Assembly: GCF_900114705.1 (NCBI RefSeq)
Contig: NZ_FOTW01000016.1
Coordinates: forward strand, 1-64,000
DNA: 64,000 nucleotides
From: Rugamonas rubra
Lineage (GTDB): Bacteria; Pseudomonadota; Gammaproteobacteria; Burkholderiales; Burkholderiaceae_D
Direction of reading: 5' to 3'
A program made the position numbers and the translations under genes. Below are positions 27,387 through 36,399 of the stretch, piece after piece. The notes below the pieces were generated by a model, which worked only from the letters and a program-made list of their open reading frames with translations, was not told the origin of the DNA and searched no databases. Each line of letters starts with the position of its first letter. Position 1 is the first letter of the stretch.

Positions 27387-28240
27387 TCGCCGACGACGAG
27401 CCGCACCTGCTGGACTACCTGGCCAGCCAGCTGGCCGGCGTCTGGCCCGAATTGAAGGTCGTCGCCAAGGCCGCCAACGGCCTCGACGCGCTGCGCCTGA
27501 TCGACGAGGAGGCGCCCGACGTGGTCTTCCTCGACATCAGCATGCCCGGCCTGAGCGGGCTGGACGTGGCGGCCCGCCTGGCCGCCGGCGCGCGGCCGCC
27601 GCGCGTCGTCTTCGTCACCGCGCACGACCAGTACGCCGTCGACGCCTTCGAACACGCCGCCGTCGACTACCTGCTCAAGCCGGTCAACCTGGAACGGCTG
27701 GGCAAGACGGTGGCCAAGCTGAAGGCGACGCTGGGCGCGCCGGCCGCGGCGCCGGCCATCGACGTCGTGCGGGCCTTGCTGGCGCAGCTCAGCGCGCAGC
27801 TGCTGCCGGGCGGCGCCGCCGGCGCTGCCGGTGTTGGTGCCGGCGTTGGCATGAGCGTTGGCGCTGCGGCCGCCGCCGGCGGCACGCAGCCGTCCGCGCC
27901 CGCGCCGGTCGCCGCGCCGTTGCAATGGATACGCGCCGCCCACGGCGAGGAGACCCGCCTGATTCCGATCGAGGAGGTGATCTACTTCCAGAGCAACGAC
28001 AAGTACACCAGCGTGTTCCTGGCCGGCGGCGAGAGTTTGATCCGCACGCCGCTGCGCCAGTTGCGCGAGCAGCTCGACGAAACCAACTTCTGGCAGATCC
28101 ACCGCAGCGTGATCGTGGCGGCGCGGCACGTCGCCGGCACCAAGACCGACTTCCGCGGCCGGCTGATGGTGCAGCTGAAGGGGCGGCCGGAGCAGCTGGT
28201 GGTCAGTCGCAACTACGTCGACCTGTTCCGCCAAATGTGA
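27317..28240 (+). CDS. LytTR-family response regulator
   Basis: The receiver domain has acidic residues ADDEP, phospho-Asp in VVFLDISMP and Lys in YLLKPVN. An Ala/Gly/Val-rich linker of about 45 residues (GAGVGMSVGAAAAAGG) connects it to a C-terminal LytTR DNA-binding domain (IYFQSNDKYTSVFL...FWQIHRSVIV...). The start is unclear: no ATG or GTG lies between the upstream frame and the receiver. TTG 27317 is in frame. An ATC at 27365 (ATC AAC CAT CCC CGC) follows CGGAG by 5 bases and matches where homologues start, so a rare ATC start is possible. It overlaps the kinase gene. Confidence 0.88.
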   Translation: MRLDRASAAAIEHGAIINHPRAIIADDEPHLLDYLASQLAGVWPELKVVAKAANGLDALRLIDEEAPDVVFLDISMPGLSGLDVAARLAAGARPPRVVFVTAHDQYAVDAFEHAAVDYLLKPVNLERLGKTVAKLKATLGAPAAAPAIDVVRALLAQLSAQLLPGGAAGAAGVGAGVGMSVGAAAAAGGTQPSAPAPVAAPLQWIRAAHGEETRLIPIEEVIYFQSNDKYTSVFLAGGESLIRTPLRQLREQLDETNFWQIHRSVIVAARHVAGTKTDFRGRLMVQLKGRPEQLVVSRNYVDLFRQM

Positions 28241-28304
28241 AGCAGGCGGGATTGCCCTTCTGGCTTACGGCGCCGGGACGCTGGCCTTAGCCCACGGCCA
28301 AACC

Positions 28305-28345
28305 GGGGTCAGACCCCTGCGGGGTCTGACCCCAGCTTCACGCCT
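28305..28345. repeat. Copy 3 of the GGGTCAGACCC repeat family
   Basis: GGGGTCAGACCCC-TGC-GGGGTCTGACCCC (28305-28333) is a 29-bp inverted repeat followed by AGCTTCACGCC, matching the tail of copy 2. It lies between convergent genes (LytTR regulator and purT) and could also act as a bidirectional terminator-like hairpin, though it lacks a U tract. Confidence 0.7.
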
Positions 28346-28379
28346 CGGGGTGGTGCGTGCGCCGCCGGCACGCCAGCGC

Positions 28380-29588
28380 TTAGCGCAGCACCGGCTTGAC
28401 CTTGCCCGCCGCTTCCTTGGCGCGCAGACGCGCCGTCTCGACGTCGTCGGCGGTGGCCAGCGCCACGCCCATGCGGCGGCGGGCGAAGGACTCCGGCTTG
28501 CCGAACAGGCGGATGTCGCTGCCCGGCACGCGCAGCGCCTCGGCCACGCCCTCGAAGGCGATGCCGGCCGCCTCGTGCTGGCCGTAGATCACCGCCGAGG
28601 CGCCGGGGGCGCGCAGCGCCACGTTGACCGGCAGGCCGAGGATGGCTTTGGCGTGCAGCTCGAACTCGCTCTGCACCTGGGTCGCCATGGTGACCATGCC
28701 GGTGTCGTGCGGACGCGGGCTCACTTCCGAGAACCACACCATGTCGTCCTTGACGAACAGTTCGACGCCGAACAGGCCCAGGCCGCCCAGGTCGCCGGTG
28801 ACCTTCTCGGCGATGTCGCGCGCCCGTTGCAGCGCCAGCGGGTCCATGCGGCAGGGCTGCCATGACTCGACGTAGTCGCCCTGCACCTGGACGTGGCCGA
28901 TCGGCTCGCAGAACTGCGTCTCGACCCGGCCGTCGGCGCCGATGGCGCGCACCGTCAGCAGGGTGATCTCGTAGTCGAAGTCGATGAAGCCCTCGACGAT
29001 GACGCGGCCGCTGTCGACCCGGCTGCCGGCGGCGGCGTAGTCCCAGGCGGCCTTGACCTCGGCGGCGCCGTCCAGTTTCGACTGGCCCTTGCCCGACGAG
29101 GACATGACCGGCTTGACCACGCAGGGGAAACCGATCTCGGCGCAGGCGGCCTCCAGCTCGGCCAGGCTGCTGGCGAAGCGGTAGGGCGAGGTGGCCAGGC
29201 CCAGCGTCTCGGCGGCCAGGCAGCGGATGCCCTCGCGGTTCATGGTCAGCTGGGCGGCGCGGGCGGTCGGGATGCAGGTGATCTTGCCGGCCTGTTCCAG
29301 CGCGGCCAGCGTGTCGGTGGCGATCGCCTCGATCTCCGGCACGATCAGGTCGGGCTGCTCCAACTCGATCAGCGCGGCCAGCGCGGCGCCGTCGGCCATG
29401 TTGATGACGTGGGCGCGGTGCGCCACCTGGTGGCCCGGCGCGTTCGGATAGCGGTCGACGGCGATCACTTCGACGCCCAGGCGCTGCAGGGCGATGATGA
29501 CTTCCTTGCCGAGCTCACCGGAGCCGAGCAGCATGACCTTGGTGGCGGAAGGGGACAGGGGAGTACCGAAAATGCGTGGCGTAGTCAT
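28380..29588 (-). CDS. purT: Formate-dependent GAR transformylase
   Basis: This 402-residue ATP-grasp enzyme converts glycinamide ribonucleotide plus formate and ATP to formyl-GAR in purine synthesis. Diagnostic segments are [21 protein letters not shown], the PEIEAIATD motif, [23 protein letters not shown] and [14 protein letters not shown]. Length is normal for PurT (about 400). It is transcribed alone on the minus strand between the LytTR pair and the VOC gene. Confidence 0.95.
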   Translation of the reverse strand: MTTPRIFGTPLSPSATKVMLLGSGELGKEVIIALQRLGVEVIAVDRYPNAPGHQVAHRAHVINMADGAALAALIELEQPDLIVPEIEAIATDTLAALEQAGKITCIPTARAAQLTMNREGIRCLAAETLGLATSPYRFASSLAELEAACAEIGFPCVVKPVMSSSGKGQSKLDGAAEVKAAWDYAAAGSRVDSGRVIVEGFIDFDYEITLLTVRAIGADGRVETQFCEPIGHVQVQGDYVESWQPCRMDPLALQRARDIAEKVTGDLGGLGLFGVELFVKDDMVWFSEVSPRPHDTGMVTMATQVQSEFELHAKAILGLPVNVALRAPGASAVIYGQHEAAGIAFEGVAEALRVPGSDIRLFGKPESFARRRMGVALATADDVETARLRAKEAAGKVKPVLR

Positions 29589-29774
29589 AGTGGCGTAGAG
29601 AGAAGAGTAGGACGGGTTTTGGAATGGTGGCGGCCACCATGCGCGGGCCGACTATAGCAAACCGGGCGGGCTTTGGACAGCGCCAAATACACGGGCACGC
29701 TGCAAGCGGGCAGACTTTGTGTTATGTTCGACATTGCCTTTTTGTTAAGTTGAAATCCAACCAGGGAGACATGT

Positions 29775-30209
29775 ATGAACCGGAGCGGAAAACCAGAGGG
29801 ATGCAACAGTGTCGTACCCAATACCATCGTGCGCAATGTGGCCGAGGCGGTGGCGTTCTACAGCAAGGTGTTTGGCGCCGAGCAAGTACTGCGACTGACC
29901 ACGCCGGACGGCAAGGTGGCCCATTGTGAGCTGCGCATCGGCGATTCGCGCATCAACCTGGGCGAGGCGATGGAGGGTTGGCCCGAGCAGCCGCTGCTGG
30001 CGCAAATCTATGTGGCCGATTCGGACGCCACCTTCGCGTTGGCGCTGAAGGAGGGCGCCAGCGAACTGAGTCCGGTGACCGACATGTTCTTCGGCTCGCG
30101 CGAGGGCCGCGTGCTCGACCCGTTCGGCAACACCTGGACCATCGCCACGCACAAGGAGGACGTGTCGGCCGAGGAGATGCAGCGCCAGCTCAACGCCATG
30201 TACGGCTGA
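29775..30209 (+). CDS. VOC-superfamily protein (PhnB/glyoxalase-like)
   Basis: The 144-residue protein has two paired beta-alpha-beta-beta-beta modules: VVPNTIVRNVAEAVAFYSKVFGA at the start and VTDMFFGSREGRVLDPFGNTWTIATH at the end. It resembles the PhnB/YdcJ group often annotated as glyoxalase/bleomycin-resistance-like. Metal-binding candidates include the Glu in AHCELRIGD and the C-terminal DPFGNTW loop. The substrate is unknown. AGGGAGA upstream of ATG supports the start. A strong bidirectional terminator follows. Confidence 0.85.
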   Translation: MNRSGKPEGCNSVVPNTIVRNVAEAVAFYSKVFGAEQVLRLTTPDGKVAHCELRIGDSRINLGEAMEGWPEQPLLAQIYVADSDATFALALKEGASELSPVTDMFFGSREGRVLDPFGNTWTIATHKEDVSAEEMQRQLNAMYG

Positions 30210-30237
30210 GGCGCCAGCCTTCCCGGCGCCATGTAAA

Positions 30238-30282
30238 AACGCCGGCGCGGCAGCTTGGTGCTGCCGCGCCGGCGTTTTCTTT
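30238..30282. terminator. Strong bidirectional intrinsic terminator
   Basis: A perfect 17-bp stem (30238-30254 with 30260-30276) encloses a 5-base loop. T-rich sequence follows on the plus strand (TTTCTTTT) and A-rich sequence precedes it (TAAAAA). It separates the convergent VOC and DUF481 genes. Confidence 0.85.
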
Positions 30283-30299
30283 TGCTGCCGCGCTGGCCT

Positions 30300-31049
30300 T
30301 TAGAACGAGTAGACCAGCGTCACCGAGGTTTGCGAGTCGGTGTTCTTTTTGTCCTCGGGCACGTTGGTGTCGTTGCGCACGCTGAAGGCGGCCTTCATCT
30401 GCATGGTGCCGTTGATTTTGGTGCGCAGCGAGGTCTCGGCCATCGAATGGGTGTTCGAGGTGCCGCGCTCGACGCTGAGCGCCTGGGCGAAGGCGGCCGA
30501 ATCGCTCAACTGCCATTTCAGCGTGGCCGCGCCGCGCACCGTCATGCCGCTTTCCAGGTCGCCGGTGGCGCGCATGCCCTTGAAGTAGCCGGGACCGATC
30601 TCGGCGTCGATGCTCTTGTCGCGCGTCTTCAGCCAGCGCGCGCCGTAACCGACGCCCAGCGTCGAATAGCGCGTGTAGGCGCCGAACTTGTCGTCGACGT
30701 GGGAGGCCAGGGCGAACAGCTTGGAGCCGTCCTCGACCAGCTTGTAGGCGGCCTTGGCCGACAGCGAGAAGCGCTCGGCCGAGCGCTCGCGCACCTTGCT
30801 GCCGTCCTCCTGGGTGTTCTCGTCCTCCTTGAAATAGCCGGAAAGGACGTACTCGTTGCTCCAGTCCTCCAGCTCCTGGCGCGCGTCGACCTTGCCGGTG
30901 ACGGAGGTGCCGACGGTGTTGCCGGAGGTGGTGATGGCGCCCAGTTCGGCGGAGGTGGACCAGGTGCGGCCGGGTTCGGGCGCTTCTTTGGCGGCGGCGC
31001 CGCCGTGTGCGATGGCCAGGGCCAAGGCGAGCAGGGAGATTGATTTCAT
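30300..31049 (-). CDS. DUF481 outer-membrane protein (YdiY-like)
   Basis: The 249-residue protein from ATG 31049 has a signal peptide (SISLLALALAIAHGGAAA). The mature part alternates beta strands (WSTSAELGAITTSGNTVGTS, VLSGYFKEDENT, ...) and ends in SVTLVYSF, a C-terminal aromatic typical of outer-membrane beta barrels. It matches DUF481, the salt-inducible YdiY-like group. Function is unknown. The longer open frame upstream (to 31139) lacks a signal-peptide logic and is not used. Confidence 0.87.
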   Translation of the reverse strand: MKSISLLALALAIAHGGAAAKEAPEPGRTWSTSAELGAITTSGNTVGTSVTGKVDARQELEDWSNEYVLSGYFKEDENTQEDGSKVRERSAERFSLSAKAAYKLVEDGSKLFALASHVDDKFGAYTRYSTLGVGYGARWLKTRDKSIDAEIGPGYFKGMRATGDLESGMTVRGAATLKWQLSDSAAFAQALSVERGTSNTHSMAETSLRTKINGTMQMKAAFSVRNDTNVPEDKKNTDSQTSVTLVYSF

Positions 31050-31210
31050 AGTCTGTGATGGCGTCGGCGGGCTTGTGGCGGGACGACTGTAGCGGCGCGC
31101 GTAGTGGCGCGCCTGTTTGTCTAACGGGAGAGGCTGCATTGTACCCGAGACGGGCTGAGCCTGCCGGCGCCGGCCCGCCTGCGGTGCGCGCGCCGGCGCT
31201 GCGCCGCCGT

Positions 31211-31549
31211 TCAGCGGGTGGCGATGATGATGATGTCGGCGTCGCAGTTGTTGTAGTGGATGATGATGACGATGATGCGGCGCAACCGGGCCGCCCTGCC
31301 CGCCGTCATCGTGCCGTCGACGACGGTGCCGGCGTCGCGGTCGGCCTGGTTCTTCATCGTGATGTTGACCTGCGAGGCGTCGCTGACTGGAATGCCCAGG
31401 CTTTTGAGCGCCATTTTCGGGTTGGCCATCAGCGCCATCGCGTGCTGGGCATCGAGCTCGGCCTTGTGGATGGACTCGACCTCGCCCATGCCGGGGTTGA
31501 TCTGGTCGAACAGCTTGCGCAGGGTTTCGGTGTCGTCTTGGATTTCCAT
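31211..31549 (-). CDS. Small protein with NHLP-like leader and Ile-rich tail (possible RiPP precursor)
   Basis: The 112-residue protein from ATG 31549 has an excellent ribosome site (CGGAGG 6 bases upstream). The middle part (ALMANPKMALKSLGIPVSDA, then SQVNITMKNQ) resembles the conserved block of NHLP/nitrile-hydratase-type leader peptides of RiPP precursors. After a basic stretch (RAARLRR) the C-terminus is strikingly Ile-rich with one Cys (IIVIIIHYNNCDADIIIIATR), encoded by runs of ATC. No maturase gene is within the window. It could instead be an uncharacterised small protein. Only the leader resemblance and odd tail support the peptide idea. Confidence 0.5.
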   Translation of the reverse strand: MEIQDDTETLRKLFDQINPGMGEVESIHKAELDAQHAMALMANPKMALKSLGIPVSDASQVNITMKNQADRDAGTVVDGTMTAGRAARLRRIIVIIIHYNNCDADIIIIATR

Positions 31550-31824
31550 GGCTGCCTCCGTTGGTTTTCTCCGGCGCGGAATCGCGGCCGGTATGGCCAG
31601 TCTAGGAGCGGGCGCAACAGTGGTGCTGTGCCAGATCAAACGGCTGGGCTGGCTTTACGGGAAAACGGGCGCGGCGGCGAAAAGCGTGTTTGAAGGCAGG
31701 CTTTGGACGCGGGCCGCGCCCGGCGGCAACGGACTCGCCGCAATTGATTCCAATATGATTAATAGTAGATGTTAATTACTCCAAGTTACTCCGTTTCATG
31801 GAATTATCGAGCCAGGACCGTGGC
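31550..31824. other. Gap at the end of the NRPS/glycan operon
   Basis: The gap holds no gene. The part next to the aldolase stop (31740-31800) is AT-rich, and I see no clear intrinsic terminator for the long minus-strand operon, so read-through into the small-peptide gene at 31549 cannot be excluded. Confidence 0.45.
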
Positions 31825-32973
31825 TCATCGCGACAGCGCCACGCGATACTTCTCCGCGTCCCAATCGAGCAACTCGGCCAGCTGCGCCTGGTCCAGCACG
31901 GTGAGCGGGCGGTGCTCGTCCTGTCGCGCCAGCACGTCGTAGTAGCAGCGCAGTTGCGCCAGCTTGGCGGCGCTGAAACCGTCCGCCATATAGACGCCGG
32001 CGGCGCGGATGAACAGCAGCTCAGGCCAGGGCGCGTGGCGGCAGGCGGCCTGCGCGGTATGGAAATCGGCGGCGCTGTCGTGGCGGCGCGGCGCGGCGCC
32101 GAGGAAGACCACGTGGTCGGGGCAGATCGCCCAGTCGCGCGCCAGCCGCTCGAACAACTGCGGGTCGAGCGCCAACTGCTGCACGCCGTCGTCCGGCACC
32201 GGCGCCATGGGGCGGCCGTCGCTGGCCCTCGGCGGCGTCGGCGCCGGCGCGTCCATGTCCACGGCAACGGGCGCGGGGACGGGGACGGGTGGGCGCGGCG
32301 GTGTGGCGCACAGCCAAAGCAGGCGGCGCAGGAGGGCGTCGACCGCGCCGGCGTCGGCGGCGCCGATCACCACGCCATGGTTTTGCAGGAAGACGATCTG
32401 CGTGTCAGGCTGGCGCCGCAGGCCGTCGGCCACCGCGCGCGCCAGCGGCAGGCCGGGCTTGTGGTAGGCCAGCGCGAGCCAGGGCGGTAGCGGGCCGGCC
32501 GCGCCTTGCTCGGCCTCCGCCAGCGCGCGCAGGCGTTCGGCGAAGCCGGGCCGCACCAGCTGGGCCAGCAGTTCGACGGCGTGCAGGTGCAGCACCACCG
32601 GCTGCGGCATCAGCGCGTGCAGCAAGGTTTCGATCGACGGCCGCAGCCCGCCCTCGCCGAGCGGGCGCGGCGCCACGTCGAGCTGGCCGGCGGCGACGGC
32701 AGCGCGCAGATGGGCCAAGTCGACCGGCACGAAGATGTCGCGCCGGCGCGCCTCGGCCAGCCAGGTGCCGGAGGCCTTGACCCACAGCGTGGCGCCGTCC
32801 TTCCACGAGGCGTTGCCGCCGGCCCCCTGCACCAGCAGCGGGTCGGCGCCGATGCTCGCGCAGTAGTCGGTCAGCGTGGCGCGTTGCCTGGCGTCGGCGG
32901 TTTTGCCGGTGGCGCCGCGCGCATCGGGCGCAGTAGTGGGTGCGTTCATGGGCGTGCTATCGGGCGCGTTCAA
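31825..32973 (-). CDS. Class II aldolase/adducin-family protein
   Basis: The protein has 382 residues from TTG 32973 (AGAGGTGG just upstream, overlapping the HAD stop); ATG 32949 is an alternative. The fold is recognised by VQGAGGNASWKD, the Zn-binding pair in VVLHLHAVE and the third His in FLQNHGVVIGA. It is longer than simple fuculose-phosphate aldolases and resembles the aldolase half of bifunctional aldolase/SDR proteins. A Pro/Ala-rich linker (about residues 225-255) interrupts it. It is the last gene of the NRPS/glycan operon. A sugar-phosphate or polyol-phosphate aldolase role fits the neighbouring HAD and nucleotidyltransferase. Confidence 0.82.
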   Translation of the reverse strand: MNAPDSTPMNAPTTAPDARGATGKTADARQRATLTDYCASIGADPLLVQGAGGNASWKDGATLWVKASGTWLAEARRRDIFVPVDLAHLRAAVAAGQLDVAPRPLGEGGLRPSIETLLHALMPQPVVLHLHAVELLAQLVRPGFAERLRALAEAEQGAAGPLPPWLALAYHKPGLPLARAVADGLRRQPDTQIVFLQNHGVVIGAADAGAVDALLRRLLWLCATPPRPPVPVPAPVAVDMDAPAPTPPRASDGRPMAPVPDDGVQQLALDPQLFERLARDWAICPDHVVFLGAAPRRHDSAADFHTAQAACRHAPWPELLFIRAAGVYMADGFSAAKLAQLRCYYDVLARQDEHRPLTVLDQAQLAELLDWDAEKYRVALSR

Positions 32974-33731
32974 TGGGCCACCTCTAGTTGGCCCAGGCGG
33001 CCGAGCAGGCGGCGCACCTGGCCGAACTCGTCGAACACGGCGTCGGCGGCGTTCTCGCCCTGGCCCGGCTGCACGCCCTGGTGCAGCTTTTGCAGCGTGA
33101 CGGCGTCGATGCGGCGGCGCGCGCCGCCGATGTCGTTGACCGGATTGTCGCCGATCATCCAGATGCAGTTGCCGCTCGGCCGCACCTTCTCCAGCGCCAG
33201 CTCGAACTGGGCGCCGTGCGGCTTGTCGTAACCGGCCTCCTCGCTGGTGACGATGTAGTCGAAGTAGCGGTCCAGGCCGAAGTAGACCATCTTGCGGAAC
33301 TGGATCTGCGCCGTCAGGTCGGTGACGATGGCGGTCGGGATGCCGAGCAGGCGGATGTCGTCGAGCAGTTCCTTGACGCCGTCGAACAGCACGGCCTTGC
33401 CGAGGAAGGTGCGCCAGTAGGTCTGCTCCAGGTCGAGCGCCAGCAGCACCTGCGAGCCGAGGCCGATGATCTCCAGCATGCGCTGCAGGTAGAGCAGGCG
33501 GCTGTGCGAGGCGGCGGTGTCCTTCAGCCGCGCCTTGACCTCGCGGCGGGCGGTGGCGAAGGCCCGGTCGAAGTCGGCCGGCTCGATCGAGAAGGTGGCG
33601 GCGACCTTGTCGCGCACCGCGCTCATCGCCAGCGCGTGGGCCGGGTCGTAGTGGTACAGGGTGTTGTCGGTGTCGAACAGGATGGCGTTCGGGACGCGGT
33701 CGAAGCGGCCGCCGTTGGAGATTTTGATCAT
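32970..33731 (-). CDS. HAD-family hydrolase
   Basis: The 253-residue protein has HAD motif I AILFDTDNTLYHYD (nucleophile and acid Asp), motif II Thr in TAIVTDLT, Lys of motif III near EEAGYDKPHG and motif IV IGDNPVNDIGGA. The N-terminal wording resembles pyrimidine-5'-nucleotidase-like HADs. It overlaps the genes on both sides by a few bases. In this operon it would dephosphorylate a sugar or polyol phosphate intermediate, or a nucleotide. The substrate is not shown by sequence. Confidence 0.87.
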   Translation of the reverse strand: MIKISNGGRFDRVPNAILFDTDNTLYHYDPAHALAMSAVRDKVAATFSIEPADFDRAFATARREVKARLKDTAASHSRLLYLQRMLEIIGLGSQVLLALDLEQTYWRTFLGKAVLFDGVKELLDDIRLLGIPTAIVTDLTAQIQFRKMVYFGLDRYFDYIVTSEEAGYDKPHGAQFELALEKVRPSGNCIWMIGDNPVNDIGGARRRIDAVTLQKLHQGVQPGQGENAADAVFDEFGQVRRLLGRLGQLEVAH

Positions 33732-35788
33732 GACGATGTCTGCCAAAGCAGGCGCCGGCTGAGCGCCTGGTTGATATGCGCCAATGCGATCAACTGCATC
33801 AGCCCGAGTGCGCCTTCGCGCCATTGCGGCCGCAGGTCGAGGAACTCCATGATGCGCGGGAACAGCGTGGCGGCCGCCATCGCGATGTCGTCGGCGCTGG
33901 CGTCGCCCTCGATGGTCAGGCTGATCTCGCTGGCCTCGCCATCCATGCTCAGGTCGACGTGTAGGCCGCACACGCCCACCAGCACGCGCCGCAGCGACAG
34001 CTCGTTGAGGCCCTGGCGCGAGCGCACCAGCAGACGGACGCGCGGCGCCGCGCTGCCCAGCGGCCCCTCCAGCAGGTTCGGTTGCACCGGATGCAGCGCC
34101 AGCACCAGGCCGGCGTGGCGCGCCTGCGGCCGGATGAAGCGCGTCGAGTCGGGCTCGCGCTGGGCCAGCGCGTCGCGCACCTTGTCCGCGCTGTGGCCGC
34201 GCACCAGCACGTCGCGCTGCAGCTTGTAGTAGCGCCGCAGGCCCTCGTCGATGTCGAGGTAGATGGCCAGGTCGTAGCATTCGCGCAGCACCGGCAGGTA
34301 CAGCGCGTGCAGGCCGCTGGCGATGATGAAGTCGTTGCTGGCCAGCCGCTGCGGGCGGCCCATCCTGCCGCTGCCGTGGTCATAGTGGCGCGACAGGATG
34401 GCCTTGCCGTCGCTCAGGGCCAGCAGGTCGGTGGCGAAGGACTCGAGGTCGTTGGCCAGCGGGCTCAAATGCGTCATCACCTGCCACATCGGCTTCTGCC
34501 GGTCCCACAGGTGGTAGTCGTCGCCCGACAACTGGGCCACCGAATGGGCGCCGAACAGGCCGCGCAGGGAATCGGCCAGCGTGTCCTTGCCGGCGCCGGA
34601 GTCGCCGGCGATGCCGATCACGAAGGGCTTGCGGCTGAGGCGGAAGTAGTCGTTCGAGCGGACCGACTCGCGCCAGAGGCGCAGCGCCAGCACGATGCCC
34701 AGGCCGGTCAGCACGGTGTGGCGCAGTGGCAGCAGCGGCAGCGGCAGCGGCGCGCCCGGCGCCGGCGCGCCCGCCGCCAGTGTCGACAAGGCCGGCAGCG
34801 GCAGGTTCTCCAGCACGAACAGGAGCGAGAAGGCGGCCGTCAACGCGATGGCGGCGCGGCCGCTGCCGGCCTGGTAGGCGACCAGCGCCGGCACGATCCA
34901 GACGAACCAGCCGGGCGAGGCCGGCGTCAACAGCACCACCAGCAGGAAGCCCAGGCCGAGCAGGGTGCTGAACAGCTCGAAGTTCATGCGCCGAACGCGC
35001 CACGCCAGGTAGAGCATCAGCAGATAGGCCAGCGGCATCACGTACAGCACCGTGCCGGCGCCCACCTGCAGGGCGAACTGGTAGACCTTGCCCATCTCCG
35101 GGTTCTGCAATAGCATGCGCAGCGCGGCCGGCGAGGCCATGAAGGGCAGGCCGAGCAGGGCGCCGGCCAGCAGGCCGCCCTTGAGGTAGTCGGGCAGCCC
35201 GGCGCGCAAGCTGCGGTTGCGCAGCAGGTAGACCAGGAAGAAGGGCAGCGCCAACAGCATGCTCAGCTTGGCCGAGACCGCCGCCGCGCACAGCGCGCCG
35301 GCCTGGCACAGCCGGCGTTGGCGGGTGCGCCACAGGGCCGCCGTCAACAGCAGCGTCGGCACCAGGTCGTTCAGGCCCAGGCCGTAGGTGGCCAGCAGCA
35401 CGATCGGCGACAGCCAGTACAGCGCCAACACCAGGGTGTCGCGCTCGGGCAGCATGCGGCGCAGCAGCAGCAGCAACACGAAGTCGGCCGCCATCAGGCT
35501 GAGCGCGTAGGCGTGCAGCGCGCCGACGCCGGCCAGCTTGGCCAGCACGGCCAGCGGCAACAGCGCCAGCCACATCGCCACGCCGTAGGGGAAGGCCTGC
35601 GGCGTGCCGCCCCGGGCCAGAAAGGCGCCCCAGGGGTCGAGCGAGAGGCCGTGCGCCAGCTCGGCCACGCTGGCGTCCATGAAGGGCGCGTACCACTCCG
35701 CCGCCGCCTTCGGCACCAGCACGGCCATCAGCAGCAGCCGCAGCGCCAGGCCGACGCCGAACAGCGGATGGGTGAGCAAACGCCTCAT
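33728..35788 (-). CDS. Fusion of membrane glycosyltransferase-like domain with uridine-kinase-like domain
   Basis: This 686-residue protein has residues 1-440 forming about ten or eleven membrane helices, like GT87/PMT-type polyprenyl-phosphate-dependent glycosyltransferases, with an early periplasmic acidic patch (EWYAPFMDASVAELA). Residues 455-686 are a P-loop kinase of the uridine kinase/PRK group: IGIAGDSGAGKDTLADSL (Walker A), LSGDDYHLWDR, SRHYDHGSGRM, and FIIASGLHALYLP. The two parts are normally separate proteins. It overlaps GDPD-like and HAD genes by ATGA. A cytoplasmic kinase tethered to a transferase suggests phosphorylation of an alcohol or nucleoside feeding the same pathway. Confidence 0.82.
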   Translation of the reverse strand: MRRLLTHPLFGVGLALRLLLMAVLVPKAAAEWYAPFMDASVAELAHGLSLDPWGAFLARGGTPQAFPYGVAMWLALLPLAVLAKLAGVGALHAYALSLMAADFVLLLLLRRMLPERDTLVLALYWLSPIVLLATYGLGLNDLVPTLLLTAALWRTRQRRLCQAGALCAAAVSAKLSMLLALPFFLVYLLRNRSLRAGLPDYLKGGLLAGALLGLPFMASPAALRMLLQNPEMGKVYQFALQVGAGTVLYVMPLAYLLMLYLAWRVRRMNFELFSTLLGLGFLLVVLLTPASPGWFVWIVPALVAYQAGSGRAAIALTAAFSLLFVLENLPLPALSTLAAGAPAPGAPLPLPLLPLRHTVLTGLGIVLALRLWRESVRSNDYFRLSRKPFVIGIAGDSGAGKDTLADSLRGLFGAHSVAQLSGDDYHLWDRQKPMWQVMTHLSPLANDLESFATDLLALSDGKAILSRHYDHGSGRMGRPQRLASNDFIIASGLHALYLPVLRECYDLAIYLDIDEGLRRYYKLQRDVLVRGHSADKVRDALAQREPDSTRFIRPQARHAGLVLALHPVQPNLLEGPLGSAAPRVRLLVRSRQGLNELSLRRVLVGVCGLHVDLSMDGEASEISLTIEGDASADDIAMAAATLFPRIMEFLDLRPQWREGALGLMQLIALAHINQALSRRLLWQTSS

Positions 35789-36399
35789 GGCCGCGCCGCC
35801 GCCGGGTTCGGCGCCCGCCACAGGTCGGGGCGCTTGGTGCAGACGGCGTCGGCGGCGATGCCCTGTTCGGCCAACAGGGCCGCCAGCGCGGCGATGCCGC
35901 CGGCGGCCTCGCGTCCCTGCAGCTCGGGCGAGACCAGGCACAGCTTGAAGCCGGCCTGGCGCAAACGGCGCGCGGCCGCGCCGTCCAGCGGGAAGCGGGT
36001 AAAGCAGTCGACCCAGACCCAGTCGATCCGGCCGGCCAGGGCCAGCGCGGTGTCGATGGACTCGTACTCGGACACGCGCACGGCGCAGCGCCGTTCGCCG
36101 GCGCGCGCCCACTTGACCAGGAAGGGGAAGGACTGGTCAAGGAAGAAGTAGTCGGCGATGCCGTGGCTGCGCATCATATCGATCAGCGGCCCTTCCAGGC
36201 CTTCCTCCTTGACGTTGAGGATCAGCGTGCCGTGGCGGTACTCGGCCAGCCAGGGGGCGAGCGGCTCGCCCGGCGCCAGCGCGTCGTGCTGCAGGATAAG
36301 TCGGTCGCCATGGCTGCGGATGTCGATTTCGACGCCGTGTTGTGGCGGCGTCTCGCGCAACTGGGCGAGGGTGTTGCGGCGGTGTGAGATCAGGTTCAT
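35785..36399 (-). CDS. GDPD-like phosphodiesterase
   Basis: This 204-residue protein has a glycerophosphodiester-phosphodiesterase-like barrel: ISHRRNT (catalytic His/Arg pair), GVEIDIRSHGDRLILQHD (Glu/Asp metal ligands and second His), LILNVKEEGLE, YFFLDQSFPFLVKWARAGE and WVWVDCFTRFPLD. It is shorter than classical GDPD (about 240-330) and has no signal peptide, so it is cytoplasmic. It sits between the GT2 and the GT/uridine-kinase genes with ATGA overlaps on both sides. It may cleave a phosphodiester intermediate of the glycan or alcohol-phosphate pathway. Confidence 0.75.
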   Translation of the reverse strand: MNLISHRRNTLAQLRETPPQHGVEIDIRSHGDRLILQHDALAPGEPLAPWLAEYRHGTLILNVKEEGLEGPLIDMMRSHGIADYFFLDQSFPFLVKWARAGERRCAVRVSEYESIDTALALAGRIDWVWVDCFTRFPLDGAAARRLRQAGFKLCLVSPELQGREAAGGIAALAALLAEQGIAADAVCTKRPDLWRAPNPAAARP

